A stretch of DNA of 64,000 nucleotides from Geomonas edaphica (GCF_004917075.1 NZ_SSYB01000004.1:62001-126000); one strand, 5' to 3'; counted from the stretch's first letter, positions 35,788-44,743 are shown. Made by a program: numbers and translations. Notes: generated from the letters alone by a model not told the origin.

Positions 35788-36567
35788 ATGGATAAAAGCA
35801 TCAAGGCCGCTGCGGTGCAGTTCAACATCGCGCTTGGCGATATCGAAACCAACGTCACCTATGCGACTGAGAAGCTGCGCCAGTTGGCCCGGGAAGGGGT
35901 GGAGCTCGCCGTTTTACCGGAGATGTGGAGCTGCGGCTTCGCCTACCGGGAGCTGAACAACCTGGCGCAACGCACCCCGGAGGTGCTCGAAAAGATACAG
36001 ACTCTGAGCACGGAACTTTCCATGGTTATCGTCGGGAGCCTCCCGGAGCCACACGGCGACAAGGTCTTCAACACCTCTTATATAATGGACCGCGGCAGGC
36101 TCGCCGGGAGCTACCGCAAGATGCACCTCTTCGGCATGATGGGCGAGGACCGTCACCTGGACCGCGGCGACGCCGTCTGCCTCGTGGACACCAGTGTAGG
36201 CAAAATCGGCGCCATGATCTGCTATGACCTCCGTTTCCCGGAGCTCGCCCGTCGGCTCGCGGTGGACGGTGCCGAGATCATCGTGGTACCTGGCGAATGG
36301 CCCAAGCCGCGCGAGGAGCACTGGCGCACGCTGATCCGGGCACGCGCCATCGAAAACCAGCTCTTCGTCGTCGCCGCCAACACCTGCGGCATAGTCGGCA
36401 AGCTTGACTTCTTCGGGTCCTCTCTGGTGATCGGACCGAAGGGTGAAATCCTCGCCGAGGGAGGCTATGAAAACTGCGAACCGACCGCTATCCTCGACCC
36501 AGCCGAGGTGACGGCTTGGCGTCAGAGCATCAACTGCTTCCAGGACAGACGACCGGAGTGCTACTAA
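35788..36567 (+). CDS. Nitrilase-superfamily carbon-nitrogen hydrolase
   Basis: 259 aa. The catalytic triad is visible: Glu in LAVLPEMWSCGF, Lys in YRKMHLFG, and Cys in MICYDLRFPELAR. RARAIENQLFVVAANTCG is the usual later motif. Its length and FGMMGED segment resemble the omega-amidase/YafV (Nit2-like) branch, which removes alpha-ketoglutaramate or ketosuccinamate; the exact substrate is not certain. The ATG at 35788 has AGGAGGAAACTCAT. It is a single gene, followed by the repeat array. Confidence 0.88.
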   Translation: MDKSIKAAAVQFNIALGDIETNVTYATEKLRQLAREGVELAVLPEMWSCGFAYRELNNLAQRTPEVLEKIQTLSTELSMVIVGSLPEPHGDKVFNTSYIMDRGRLAGSYRKMHLFGMMGEDRHLDRGDAVCLVDTSVGKIGAMICYDLRFPELARRLAVDGAEIIVVPGEWPKPREEHWRTLIRARAIENQLFVVAANTCGIVGKLDFFGSSLVIGPKGEILAEGGYENCEPTAILDPAEVTAWRQSINCFQDRRPECY

Positions 36568-36640
36568 GCACACCCCCATCGGGCGAAAAGGCATGTAAGG
36601 ACGAGACGAAAAGGACGGGTACGCCGCCACTTTGGCGGCC

Positions 36641-36860
36641 AAATTCGTCGAATTCTTCATTTCGTTCATCGAACCTACCACTTCGTTCATCGAACCTATC
36701 ACTTCGTGCAACGAACCTATCATTTCGTTCAACGAATCGTCATTTCGTTCAACGAATCGTCACTTCGCGCAGCGAAACGTCACTTCGCCCAATGAAACGT
36801 CACTTCGTTCAATGAAACGTCACTTCGTTCAATGAAACGTCACTTCGTTCAACGAACCTT
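36641..36860. repeat. Tandem array of a 20-21 bp unit with a dyad core
   Basis: About ten units in a row, each with a core like TTCGTTCAACGAA that can fold on itself and a 7-8 base linker (for example ACGTCAC). Units at 36781-36850 are almost identical; those at both ends are worn, and traces go on to about 36950. Open frames across it are low-complexity by-products of the repeat and are not genes. The array sits between the nitrilase gene and the tolQ promoter. Confidence 0.85.
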
Positions 36861-37108
36861 ATTTTTTGCGAATCGAAGCTTAACTACGCGCGTCGAACCT
36901 ACCATTTCGTGCGTCGTCCCGACCAGCCACTCGTGTTTCGAAACGTCAACTCTTGCCCTCCGGACCTGCACCCTCGTGCAGTAAATGGCTAGCGGCAGCG
37001 AGGCTGCAACGCGCCCGTCGAAGGGGAAACGGGTTTTGTCTCAGCTGAATCGATGACTTCAGGCGAAAGAAGAGGTGTATCGCCGGGGGGGGGGGCATGT
37101 CTTTCCTG

Positions 37109-37137
37109 TTGACTTCGCCGATGGTAAAGCATATTTT
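37109..37137 (+). promoter_or_regulatory. Sigma-70 promoter of the tol-pal operon
   Basis: TTGACT (37109-37114), a 17-base spacer and TATTTT (37132-37137), 40 bases before the tolQ start. An eleven-G run (37085-37095) lies just upstream. Confidence 0.6.
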
Positions 37138-37176
37138 TTGCTGATTGATTTCAACCCAAACCGCGGAGGTTGCTAC

Positions 37177-37848
37177 GTGGGCATGCTTGCTTCGACCGGC
37201 CTGGTCGTAAAACTGGTTCTTATGCTGTTGCTCTATTTCTCGGTCGTTTCCTGGGGCATCATCTTCTACAAGCTGCTTCAGGTGTACCGCGCCAACGGCG
37301 CCTCCGAGCGCTTCCTCGAATTCTTCTGGAAAGCCAAACGTTTCGACGCCATCAGCTCCCAGTTGGACCGCTTCGAGCATTCCCCTCTCACCGTCCTCTT
37401 CCAGGAAGGGTACGGCGAACTGAAAAGGCTGCAGGAAAAGGTAGAAGAAAAGGCCGATCCCAGCATCGTCAGCACCGACCTCGGCGGGGTGGACAACATC
37501 GCCCGCGCCCTGCGCCGCGCTACCACCTCCGAGATCACCAGACTCGAGAAGTACCTCACCTTCCTCGCCACCACCGGAGCCACCGCCCCGTTCGTCGGGC
37601 TCTTCGGCACCGTCTGGGGCATCATGACCGCCTTCGAGCAGATCGGCAAAAGCGGCTCCGCATCGCTCGCCGTCGTCGCACCGGGTATCGCCGAGGCGCT
37701 CATCGCCACCGCAATCGGCCTGGTAGCCGCCATCCCGGCCGTCATGGGCTACAACCATTTCCAGCACAAGATCAAGGTGCTCATCTCCGAGATGGACAGC
37801 TTCTCCACCGAGTTCCTCAACATCGTGCAGCGCAACTTCGGGAGATAA
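37177..37848 (+). CDS. tolQ: Tol-Pal system proton channel subunit TolQ
   Basis: 223 aa, inner membrane. Three helices are seen: residues 8-28 (LVVKLVLMLLLYFSVVSWG), near 135-155 (TTGATAPFVGLFGTVWGIM) and near 168-190 (LIATAIGLVAAIPAVMGYN). The GLFGTVWGIM and AEALIATA motifs are those of TolQ/ExbB. Start: GTG at 37177 with GGAGG seven bases upstream; ATG 37183 is the alternative. It forms the motor with TolR; the Tol-Pal order downstream makes TolQ more likely than ExbB. Confidence 0.93.
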   Translation: MGMLASTGLVVKLVLMLLLYFSVVSWGIIFYKLLQVYRANGASERFLEFFWKAKRFDAISSQLDRFEHSPLTVLFQEGYGELKRLQEKVEEKADPSIVSTDLGGVDNIARALRRATTSEITRLEKYLTFLATTGATAPFVGLFGTVWGIMTAFEQIGKSGSASLAVVAPGIAEALIATAIGLVAAIPAVMGYNHFQHKIKVLISEMDSFSTEFLNIVQRNFGR

Positions 37849-37851
37849 ACC

Positions 37852-38271
37852 ATGGAGTTCGGCAACAGGGAAAACGGCGATCGCGGCACCATGTCGCAGA
37901 TAAACGTCACCCCGCTGGTCGACGTCATGCTGGTGCTCCTGATCATCTTCATGGTCACCGCACCGATGATGCAGCAGGGGGTCCAGGTCAACCTCCCCAA
38001 AGCGGAGACGAAGTCTCTCGCGCCCAAGGAGGACACCCTGGTGGTCTCAATCGAACAGTCGGGAAAGACCTTCATCAACTCCTCGGAAATCTCCCCTGAC
38101 CTTCTGAAGGAGAAACTCACCACCATGCTGGCCGGCAGGGAGAAACGCGAGGTCTTCCTCAAGGCCGACCGTGCCGTTCCGTACGGGGACGTGGTCAAGG
38201 TGATGGCACATATCAAAGGAGCCGGGGTCGAACGCCTCGGCATGGTGACGGAGTCCCCGCAGCGGCAATGA
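37852..38271 (+). CDS. tolR: Tol-Pal system protein TolR
   Basis: 139 aa of the ExbD/TolR family. A short cytoplasmic N-terminus precedes a single membrane helix with the essential Asp (INVTPLVDVMLVLLIIFMVT minus its end). The periplasmic part has KADRAVPYGDVVKVM. It starts 3 bases after tolQ and overlaps tolA by 4 bases. Confidence 0.94.
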   Translation: MEFGNRENGDRGTMSQINVTPLVDVMLVLLIIFMVTAPMMQQGVQVNLPKAETKSLAPKEDTLVVSIEQSGKTFINSSEISPDLLKEKLTTMLAGREKREVFLKADRAVPYGDVVKVMAHIKGAGVERLGMVTESPQRQ

Positions 38272-39023
38272 TAAACGCGTTAAGGCGCAACTACCCGGGA
38301 CCGGGGGGGATGTTCGCAGTCTCCTTCATCTGCCACCTGGTCGTGTTCCTGGTCATCGCCTACTGGCACATCCTGCCCCAGTTCCATGAGGATGAAACCT
38401 CGGTCACGTACGTCGACATGGTTACCCTCCCGGTAGCCTCGCCGCAAAGCGGCACCCCTGCACCCTCCCAACAGGAGAGTAAAGCCCCTGCCGCGCCGAC
38501 GCCGGCCCCTCCCGCACCGGCCGCTCCGGCCATGGCTCTGCCTACCAAGCCCGCCGCAAAAGCACCAACGGCAAAAGCCAAGGCGGAACAGCAGAAGGAG
38601 GCGGCCGAGGCCAAGGCTTTCAACGAGCGCATGGCGAGGATGGAACAGCAGGCGGAAGACCGGCGTCAGACCGCAGCGCTCGACGCACTGAAGAAAAAGG
38701 GGAGTGCCCGGACCGGGATGCCCGGCGGCAAAGGAACACAGGCAGGAAGCGACTATTCCTCGTACCTGCAGTCCCGCCTGAAAGACGCGCTAAAAGAGAC
38801 CATGGCCATGCAGGCCAAGGCACCGCAGGTGATGGCGACCATCACAGTGTCGCCGGACGGATACATCGACTACCACGTGGAGAAACCATCAGGAGACCCG
38901 CTTTTCGACGACGCGGTGCGGCGCGCCGTGACGCTCGCAGGAAAGACGCTGGTCCCACCACCGAACGGCGCCTATTTCAAGCGGGTGTTCCGTTTCAGGC
39001 CTGAAGGGGTCGGTATAAAATGA
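38268..39023 (+). CDS. tolA: TolA/TonB-type energy transducer
   Basis: 251 aa. One N-terminal membrane helix (about 15-35, with the SHLV-like SFICHLVVFL that contacts TolQR). Then come an Ala/Pro/Lys-rich linker (55-165), shorter than the long helical rod of E. coli TolA, and a C-terminal TonB/TolA domain (about 170-251: SYLQSRLKDAL, VSPDGYIDYHVEKPSGDPLFDDAVRRAV split). It spans the periplasm to reach TolB and Pal. Assigned TolA by position; by sequence alone TonB would also fit. Confidence 0.87.
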   Translation: MINALRRNYPGPGGMFAVSFICHLVVFLVIAYWHILPQFHEDETSVTYVDMVTLPVASPQSGTPAPSQQESKAPAAPTPAPPAPAAPAMALPTKPAAKAPTAKAKAEQQKEAAEAKAFNERMARMEQQAEDRRQTAALDALKKKGSARTGMPGGKGTQAGSDYSSYLQSRLKDALKETMAMQAKAPQVMATITVSPDGYIDYHVEKPSGDPLFDDAVRRAVTLAGKTLVPPPNGAYFKRVFRFRPEGVGIK

Positions 39024-40234
39024 GAACATTTTTCCTTCTGTTTTTCCTCCTCCTGGCGCCCCGGCTCTTCGCCGCCGAGGGGTACATCGACGTAACGGCT
39101 CCGGTCTCCGGAAAGCTGAAGCTCTTCATCGCCCCGACCACCGTGCTCTCCGGTCAGGCCCCGGCCGAAACGGCGAAGGAGCTCCCGGAGCTCTTCGGCT
39201 TCGACCTTGCCATCGCCGGTCCCTTCGATATCAGCGCTGACGCGACGAGCCCGCTGATATTGAAAAGCTCCGTAGGTGTGCAGGGCGAAACGGCCACCAT
39301 CGAGTGCCGCCTGGTGGACCAGGTGCTGAACCGCGAGGTGGCGGCCAAGCGCTACACCGGCAGGGTCAAGGACCTGCGCCGCATGGGGCATGCCTTCTCC
39401 GACGAGGTGTTGCGCGCCTTGACCGGCCAGAAGGGCCCCTTCACCGGCAAAATAGCCTACGTATCCAAGGTCTCCGGCAACAAAGAGATCTACATCATGG
39501 ACTACGACGGGCACAACGCTCAGCGGCTCTCCAACAACGGCTCGATCAACCTCTACCCCGACTTCGCCCCTTCCGGCAAGGAGGTCATCTACACCTCATA
39601 TAAGAAGGGGAACCCGGACCTCTACCGTCGCGAGCTCTTCACCGGCCTCGAGGCGCGTGTCTCGTTCCGCAGCGGCCTGAACGCCATGGGGGTCTTCTCT
39701 CCAGACGGCAACAGGATCGCCCTCGTACTCTCCAAGGACGGCGACTCCGAGATCTACGTCATCGCGCGAGACGGAAAGGAACTTTCCCGACTGACGAAAA
39801 ACCACGCCATCGACGTTTCCCCGGCCTGGTCGCCCGACGGCTCAAAGATCGCCTTCGTCTCCGACCGCCTCGGCAAACCCCAGATCTTCGTGATGGACTC
39901 TGACGGCGGCAACGTAAGACGCCTCACCACGAGCGGCTCATACAACGTGACACCGCGCTGGTCGCCCAAGGGAGACCGTATCGTCTACGCCCGCAAGGAA
40001 GGCGCTTTCCAGATCTACGCCATCAATCCGGACGGGACCCAGGACACCCAGCTCACCAGCACCGGGAGCAACGAGCACCCCCGATTCTCCCCGGACGGCC
40101 GCTTCATCGTCTTCAGTTCCACCCGGGACGGCGGCGAGGGACTCTACCTGATGCGCACCGACGGCAGCACTCAGACCAGGATCTCCCCTAATAAGGGACT
40201 GAACACCCATCCCACCTGGTCGGTGAACTGGTAG
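39020..40234 (+). CDS. tolB: Tol-Pal system beta-propeller protein TolB
   Basis: 404 aa, periplasmic. The signal peptide ends near LFAAEG. The N-terminal domain (about 20-150) is followed by a beta-propeller with repeats such as NLYPDFAPSGKEVIY, GVFSPDGNRIALV, PAWSPDGSKIAFVSDR, PRWSPKGDRIVYARK and PRFSPDGRFIVFSS. It overlaps tolA by 4 bases. It is the partner of Pal. Confidence 0.96.
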   Translation: MRTFFLLFFLLLAPRLFAAEGYIDVTAPVSGKLKLFIAPTTVLSGQAPAETAKELPELFGFDLAIAGPFDISADATSPLILKSSVGVQGETATIECRLVDQVLNREVAAKRYTGRVKDLRRMGHAFSDEVLRALTGQKGPFTGKIAYVSKVSGNKEIYIMDYDGHNAQRLSNNGSINLYPDFAPSGKEVIYTSYKKGNPDLYRRELFTGLEARVSFRSGLNAMGVFSPDGNRIALVLSKDGDSEIYVIARDGKELSRLTKNHAIDVSPAWSPDGSKIAFVSDRLGKPQIFVMDSDGGNVRRLTTSGSYNVTPRWSPKGDRIVYARKEGAFQIYAINPDGTQDTQLTSTGSNEHPRFSPDGRFIVFSSTRDGGEGLYLMRTDGSTQTRISPNKGLNTHPTWSVNW

Positions 40235-40256
40235 GATATGCTTCTTTGAATGTTCG

Positions 40257-40285
40257 TTGATTAACCGGTAAAAGATGGGTATACT
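40257..40285 (+). promoter_or_regulatory. Internal sigma-70 promoter ahead of pal
   Basis: TTGATT (40257-40262), a 17-base spacer and TATACT (40280-40285), about 70 bases before pal. It gives pal and cpoB their own start besides the tol operon. Confidence 0.6.
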
Positions 40286-40355
40286 TCTGACGTTTTTTCC
40301 AGGGCACGAGGCGGGCGCCTACGGCCATATTCCATATGAGTAAAAGGAGTGGGGA

Positions 40356-40946
40356 ATGCGCAATAAAATCACCGGATGCCTTGTTGTTCTCAGTTTAGGA
40401 GCGCTGGTAGCGGGAGGCTGCGCCAAGAAAGAGATCGTGAAGCCCGAGGAGCAGGCTCCGGCTGTTACGGCACCCGCCCCTGAAGTGACCAAACCGGCCC
40501 AGCCGCAGGCACAGCCGCAGGCACCGGTCACCGAGCAGACCCCGGTTCGCGAACCGGTGGTGGCCCCGGAACCGACCAGGCAGACGACTGGTTCCACGGG
40601 CACCGACTTGCAGGGGCAGTTGCAGAAGATCTACTTCAACTTCGACTCTTCGGACCTCTCCGAAGACTCCCGCAGCACCCTCTCGAAGAACGCGGAATAC
40701 CTCAGCAAACAGCAGGGGATCAAGATCCGCATCGAAGGGAACTGCGACGAGCGCGGCTCCGACGACTACAACATGGCTCTGGGCGAGAGAAGGGCCAAGT
40801 CGGCAAAGGATTACCTCGTCAACCTCGGAATCGCCGCCGACCGGATCAGCACCATCAGCTACGGCGAGGAAAAGCCCGTAGACCAGGGTCACGACGAGGC
40901 GGCTTGGGCGAAGAACAGAAGGGACGAATTCGTCGTCGTCAAGTAA
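40356..40946 (+). CDS. pal: Peptidoglycan-associated lipoprotein Pal
   Basis: 196 aa. Lipoprotein signal with Cys22 (ALVAGGC). A Pro/Gln-rich linker (25-85) leads to an OmpA-type peptidoglycan-binding domain (about 90-196): IYFNFDSSDLSEDSR, IEGNCDERGSDDYN, LGERRAKSAKDYLV, ISYGEEKP. It anchors the outer membrane to peptidoglycan. Confidence 0.96.
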   Translation: MRNKITGCLVVLSLGALVAGGCAKKEIVKPEEQAPAVTAPAPEVTKPAQPQAQPQAPVTEQTPVREPVVAPEPTRQTTGSTGTDLQGQLQKIYFNFDSSDLSEDSRSTLSKNAEYLSKQQGIKIRIEGNCDERGSDDYNMALGERRAKSAKDYLVNLGIAADRISTISYGEEKPVDQGHDEAAWAKNRRDEFVVVK

Positions 40947-40963
40947 CGCGTGCGCGCACCGAC

Positions 40964-40990
40964 AAAAGGAGCCTACGGGCTCCTTTTTTT
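40964..40990 (+). terminator. Intrinsic terminator after pal
   Basis: A 10-bp stem (40964-40973 with 40978-40987), 4-base loop and a T run to 40990. It is followed by cpoB, so some read-through or a separate promoter must serve that gene. Confidence 0.9.
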
Positions 40991-41022
40991 ATCTTTAGGG
41001 CAGCTAACGAGGAGGTTCTGAC

Positions 41023-41874
41023 ATGTCAATGACGAGGGTGGCGCTGGGTGCGCTGGTTCTGCTCACCTTTTTCGGCTGCGCCAGCCAGAGTGATCTGGAA
41101 TCGGTCCGCCGCGACACGGACGAGATGAAGAACCGCATCTTCACCCTGGACAAAGGGCTGAACGAAGTCCGCGGCGAGGTGAAAGAAGGGGTTGAGAAGT
41201 CGCTGGCCGGTTACCGCCATAGCCTGGAAACGCTGCAGACGGACGTCGCAGGCTACCAGAAGGATATGGCCTCCATCCGCAAGGGGGGCGCCGACCTGCA
41301 GGCAACGCTCGAGAGCGCTCGGGTGGACATGCAGCTTCTCACCGGAAAGATCGATGACGTCCGCATCATGGCCCAAAAGCCCGCAGACGACATCGCCCTT
41401 TTGAAGGAAGACCTGAACAAGCGGCTGTCCGCCATCGAAGAGCGCATGACGAAGCTGGAGAAAGGGCTCGAGGAGCAGAAGAAGAAGCAGCTCCCTGCGC
41501 CGGTTACCCCGGAGGTGCTCTACCAGCAAGGCTATGACGCACTGAAGGGCGGAGAGAGGGCGAAAGCGCGCGAGATCTTCGCTTCATTCCTGCTCCAGTT
41601 CCCCAAGCAGCCCCTGGCAGCCAACGCACAGTACTGGATCGGCGAGAGTTACTATTCCGAGAAGAACTGGGAACAGGCGGTGCTGGAATTCCAGGAAGTG
41701 ATCAAGAACTACCCTTCGAGCGAAAAAACTCCGGCGGCGATGCTTAAGCAGGGTATGGCCTTCAGGGAACTTGGCGACAACAAGAGCGCAGCCTACATCA
41801 TGAGAAAACTGGTGGAGGAGCACCCGAAGAGCGAAGAAGCCAAGGTCGCCAGGGAGAAATACAAAATCAAGTAA
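41023..41874 (+). CDS. cpoB: Tol-Pal associated lipoprotein CpoB (YbgF)
   Basis: 283 aa. The lipobox LLTFFGC puts the lipid on Cys19, while E. coli CpoB is soluble. Residues 25-150 are a long coiled coil (LDKGLNEVRGEVKEGVEK and similar), and residues 165-283 form TPR repeats (LYQQGYDALKGGERAKAREIF, NAQYWIGESYYSEKNWEQAV, AMLKQGMAFRELGD), each typical of the family. CpoB coordinates Tol with PBP activity during division. ATG at 41023 after GAGGTTCTGAC. Confidence 0.93.
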   Translation: MSMTRVALGALVLLTFFGCASQSDLESVRRDTDEMKNRIFTLDKGLNEVRGEVKEGVEKSLAGYRHSLETLQTDVAGYQKDMASIRKGGADLQATLESARVDMQLLTGKIDDVRIMAQKPADDIALLKEDLNKRLSAIEERMTKLEKGLEEQKKKQLPAPVTPEVLYQQGYDALKGGERAKAREIFASFLLQFPKQPLAANAQYWIGESYYSEKNWEQAVLEFQEVIKNYPSSEKTPAAMLKQGMAFRELGDNKSAAYIMRKLVEEHPKSEEAKVAREKYKIK

Positions 41875-41899
41875 GCCGCAACACAGGAAGGACTCCGAG

Positions 41900-41930
41900 A
41901 AGGCCCTCCTGCCAAAAACGGGAGGGCCTT
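41900..41930 (+). terminator. Hairpin after cpoB
   Basis: A 10-bp stem (41900-41909 with 41921-41930) and an 11-base loop, 25 bases after the stop. The T run is poor (CCCGTTT). Confidence 0.5.
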
Positions 41931-41971
41931 CCCGTTTCGGCACCACACGTACAAGAGCAAAGGAGACGACG

Positions 41972-42163
41972 ATGTTCCTGGCCAGAGACAAAAACAACGA
42001 CCTTTACCTTTTCGACAAGCTCCCGACCAAGGGGAAGGAGTGCTGGTGGGCTGAAACCGGCGTGGACGGTACCTACCTGAAGCTGGACAAATCCCTCTAC
42101 CCGGAGATCACCTGGGAGACGGAGCCTGTTCCGGCCGAGCTTAAGCTCACGCAAAAGGGATAA
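41972..42163 (+). CDS. Small protein of unknown function
   Basis: 63 aa, acidic to neutral, with many aromatic residues (LYLFDKLP, CWWAETGVDGTYLKLD, ITWETEP). It has no signal or membrane segment. The ATG at 41972 has AAGGAGACGACG at good spacing, and codon use looks like that of the neighbours, so I consider it a real gene. No family recognised. Confidence 0.7.
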   Translation: MFLARDKNNDLYLFDKLPTKGKECWWAETGVDGTYLKLDKSLYPEITWETEPVPAELKLTQKG

Positions 42164-42174
42164 GAAAGAGGCGC

Positions 42175-42594
42175 CTACAGCGGCCTGAAGGCGGGCTTGA
42201 TGTTCTCGGGGGTGAAGTTCTCTCCGACGGCCCACCCCTTCCCAGTGACGAGCAAGGGCTGCAGACGGCAGGCGATGTAGCCGATCAGATTCGCGGGCTC
42301 GGGGAGGTCGGAGGCGATGGTGACCACCCGGAAGCCTACGAAATCCCCCTCATCCGGGTACCCGGGGGCCCCCTTCAAGGTGCAGCTCCAGAGCTTCAGC
42401 TCCCCTTCCGGGGCGGCGAGGCTCACCATGAAGGTGCGCTCGCCGTCGCGGTTCATCCCGCCGGATTCCTCGACCAGCGCGGGGACCAGTCCCCCGATGA
42501 GAGGGGTGTAGCCGATCGAGCAGGCGTGCGCGAAGGCGCTCCGGGCGTCGGGGAACTGCAGCACCTCTTGCTTCTTTCTGAACCAGTTGAACAT
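42175..42594 (-). CDS. Conserved hypothetical protein
   Basis: 139 aa, cytoplasmic by appearance. FNWFRKKQEVLQFPDARSAF at the start, then VPALVEE, TFMVSLAAPEGEL, and a C-terminal WAVGENFTPENIKPAFRPL. I do not recognise the family. It is convergent with the small gene at 41972 and about 100 bases downstream of the Tat gene on the same strand. Confidence 0.75.
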   Translation of the reverse strand: MFNWFRKKQEVLQFPDARSAFAHACSIGYTPLIGGLVPALVEESGGMNRDGERTFMVSLAAPEGELKLWSCTLKGAPGYPDEGDFVGFRVVTIASDLPEPANLIGYIACRLQPLLVTGKGWAVGENFTPENIKPAFRPL

Positions 42595-42644
42595 GGCGTC
42601 ACCTGCGGGATTGGGATGCTAGAGTATACCGGGTTTGCGGATAC

Positions 42645-42672
42645 AAAAAAAGGCGGGTCACCCCGCCTTTTC
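42645..42672. terminator. Bidirectional terminator next to the Tat gene
   Basis: A 9-bp stem (42649-42657 with 42662-42670), A run on the left (42645-42650) and T run on the right. It terminates the minus-strand Tat gene. Confidence 0.88.
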
Positions 42673-42695
42673 CAGTACGTTTCTTTTCGATATGG

Positions 42696-43022
42696 CTAAG
42701 CCTTCTTTTCCGGCTCGGTTGCTGCCGCGGCGGCCACCGGCTCGGCGACGTTTCCTTCCACCTTTGCCCTGAGCTCCTCAGCCTCCTTGGCCTTCTCCTC
42801 CTCGGCCTTCTTCTTAGCCTCGGCGAGCTTCGCCAGGTGTTCCTTCTCCTCGTCGGTCCTGCTGTCCGCCTCGATGGTCTGCTTGAAATCGTCCGTCGCC
42901 TTCTTGAACTCGGCCAGCCCCTTCCCAAGGGACTTCGCCAGGTCAGGGAGCTTCTGCGGCCCGATGACGATGAGCGCTATAACCAAAATGATGACCAGTT
43001 CAGGCATCCCGATTCCAAACAT
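42696..43022 (-). CDS. Twin-arginine translocase subunit TatA/TatB
   Basis: 108 aa. One N-terminal membrane helix ([21 protein letters not shown]) with Glu8, followed by the amphipathic helix [20 protein letters not shown] and a charged Ala/Glu/Lys tail. Glu8 and the GPQKLP turn are TatB-like, while the length fits TatA or TatB. It serves export of Tat substrates such as the FMN enzyme at 14791. A perfect palindrome (43043-43056) lies just upstream of the start. Confidence 0.88.
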   Translation of the reverse strand: MFGIGMPELVIILVIALIVIGPQKLPDLAKSLGKGLAEFKKATDDFKQTIEADSRTDEEKEHLAKLAEAKKKAEEEKAKEAEELRAKVEGNVAEPVAAAAATEPEKKA

Positions 43023-43138
43023 ACTATTTACCTCGCGTGTGCGGCGTTTAAACGCCCGTCAGATATGTAAAATTTCGATGAAATAATAGAGGTTTTGACT
43101 ACCGGTGTCAAGCTTGCAAAGCCGCGGTCTTAATTGGT

Positions 43139-43167
43139 TTGACATGGACTCTAACATTGTCTACTAT
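43139..43167 (+). promoter_or_regulatory. Sigma-70 promoter of nadA
   Basis: TTGACA (43139-43144), a 17-base spacer and TACTAT (43162-43167), 56 bases before the nadA start. Confidence 0.7.
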
Positions 43168-43222
43168 CGGTCCTGTTTACCATATATTTCAAATGAGAAA
43201 CATTGCTTTGGTGGTGATAAAC

Positions 43223-44137
43223 ATGGCGCAGGAAACTTTAAAGTCAGATATTAAATCTTTGCTCAGGAAGCGTAATGCCGTGCTCCTGGCACATAACTAC
43301 ATGCGCGACGAGGTACAGGAGATCGCCGACATTACCGGTGACTCCCTCGCCCTCTCAATGGAAGCGGCCAAGACCGACGCCGACGTGATCGTCTTCTGTG
43401 GCGTTCACTTCATGGCAGAATCCGCCTCGATCCTCGCACCGGAAAAGACCGTGCTGCTCCCCCGCCTCGATGCCGGTTGCCCGATGGCCGACATGGTCAC
43501 CGTGGAAGGGCTGAAGGAGCTCAAGGCTAAGTACCCGGGTGTACCGGTGGTGACCTACGTGAACTCCTCCGCTGCGGTGAAGGCCGAGAGCGACATCTGC
43601 TGCACCTCGGCGAACGCGCTCAAGGTGGTGCAGTCCATGAGCGAGAATGAGATCATCTTCGCCCCGGACAAGAACCTCGGCAGCTACGTCGCCCGTTTCA
43701 CCGACAAGAAGTTCCACCTCTGGGAAGGGTACTGCCCGACCCACGAACGGCTGCGGCCCGAGGTGGTCGTGGAACTGAAGGACCAGCACCCGGGCGCCCC
43801 CTTCGTCTGCCATCCGGAGTGCAACCCCGCCGTGGTGGCGCTGGCCGACCACGTCTGCTCCACCACCGGGATGTACGACTACTGCCGCAAATCAAGCGCG
43901 AAACGCTTCATCATCGGCACGGAGGCGGGCATCCTCTGGCGCCTCAAGCGCGAGAACCCGGACAAGGAGTTCATCCTCGCCTCCCCGGCTCTCATCTGCC
44001 CGAACATGAAGCTCACCTCCCTAGAGGACGTGCACGAGGCGCTCGTCAACATGCGCCCGGTGGTGAAGGTCCCCGAGGAGACTCGCGTCCCGGCCAAGCG
44101 TGCACTGGACCGCATGCTTGCCATCCCGAGGGACTAA
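43223..44137 (+). CDS. nadA: Quinolinate synthase
   Basis: A 304-aa 4Fe-4S enzyme that condenses iminoaspartate with DHAP in NAD synthesis. [51 protein letters not shown] (split), HPECNP and FIIGTEAGI are conserved; cluster cysteines lie in ICCTS, VCSTTG and LICPNMK. ATG at 43223 with GGTGGTGATAAAC. The frame extends upstream, but the promoter at 43139-43167 lies inside that extension. Confidence 0.95.
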   Translation: MAQETLKSDIKSLLRKRNAVLLAHNYMRDEVQEIADITGDSLALSMEAAKTDADVIVFCGVHFMAESASILAPEKTVLLPRLDAGCPMADMVTVEGLKELKAKYPGVPVVTYVNSSAAVKAESDICCTSANALKVVQSMSENEIIFAPDKNLGSYVARFTDKKFHLWEGYCPTHERLRPEVVVELKDQHPGAPFVCHPECNPAVVALADHVCSTTGMYDYCRKSSAKRFIIGTEAGILWRLKRENPDKEFILASPALICPNMKLTSLEDVHEALVNMRPVVKVPEETRVPAKRALDRMLAIPRD

Positions 44138-44151
44138 AACAGGAGAGACGC

Positions 44152-44709
44152 ATGATCCGATCCTTCAAAGGCATGAACCCCAAGATCGATCCTTCCGCCT
44201 TCATCGCCGAGGGTGCCGTCATCATCGGTGAGGTGAGTATCGGTAAGGAGTCGAGCATCTGGTACAACTGCGTGGTGCGCGGCGACGTGAACTCCATCAC
44301 CATTGGGGACCGGACCAATATCCAGGATCTCTCCATGCTGCACGTAACGCATAAAAAACACGCCGAGGACCCGGGCGCTCCGCTCGTCATCGGCAACGAC
44401 GTGACCGTAGGCCACAGCGTCACCCTGCACGGCTGCACCATCGAGGACGGCGCCTTCATCGGGATGCAGGCGATGATCATGGATAAAGCGGTCATCGGCA
44501 AGGGGGCCCTCGTGGGTGCCCGGGCTCTCGTCACCGAGGGGACCGTGATCCCACCCGGCACCCTCTGGGTTGGCTCCCCCGCGAAATACAAGCGGGACCT
44601 GACCGAGAATGAGATCGCCTGGCTCGGACGCTCAGCCGGGAACTACGTCCGCTACTCCCGCGAGTTCATGGATGACCCGGCGACGCCGCGCCGCACCGAC
44701 AACGAGTAG
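44152..44709 (+). CDS. Gamma-class carbonic anhydrase family protein
   Basis: 185 aa with a left-handed beta-helix of hexapeptide repeats (IIGEVSIGKESSIWYN, VTVGHSVTLHGCTIEDGAFIGMQ split, AVIGKGALVGARALV). Zinc ligands are the three His in LHVTHKKH, VGHSVTLH. It resembles YrdA/PaaY-type proteins and may be an active carbonic anhydrase. ATG at 44152 after AGGAGAGACGC; 14 bases from nadA. Confidence 0.9.
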   Translation: MIRSFKGMNPKIDPSAFIAEGAVIIGEVSIGKESSIWYNCVVRGDVNSITIGDRTNIQDLSMLHVTHKKHAEDPGAPLVIGNDVTVGHSVTLHGCTIEDGAFIGMQAMIMDKAVIGKGALVGARALVTEGTVIPPGTLWVGSPAKYKRDLTENEIAWLGRSAGNYVRYSREFMDDPATPRRTDNE

Positions 44710-44743
44710 AAGATTTACCGGGGCCCACCGCGGCCCGGAGACG

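Noticed and set aside
36516-36835. Open frames of 67-99 residues across the tandem array
   Set aside because: They are low-complexity translations of the 20-bp repeat (Ser/Phe/Asn/Glu periodic) without a ribosome site.
36641-36860. Possible CRISPR array
   Set aside because: The repeats follow each other at 20-21 bp with no unique spacers, and no cas gene is present.
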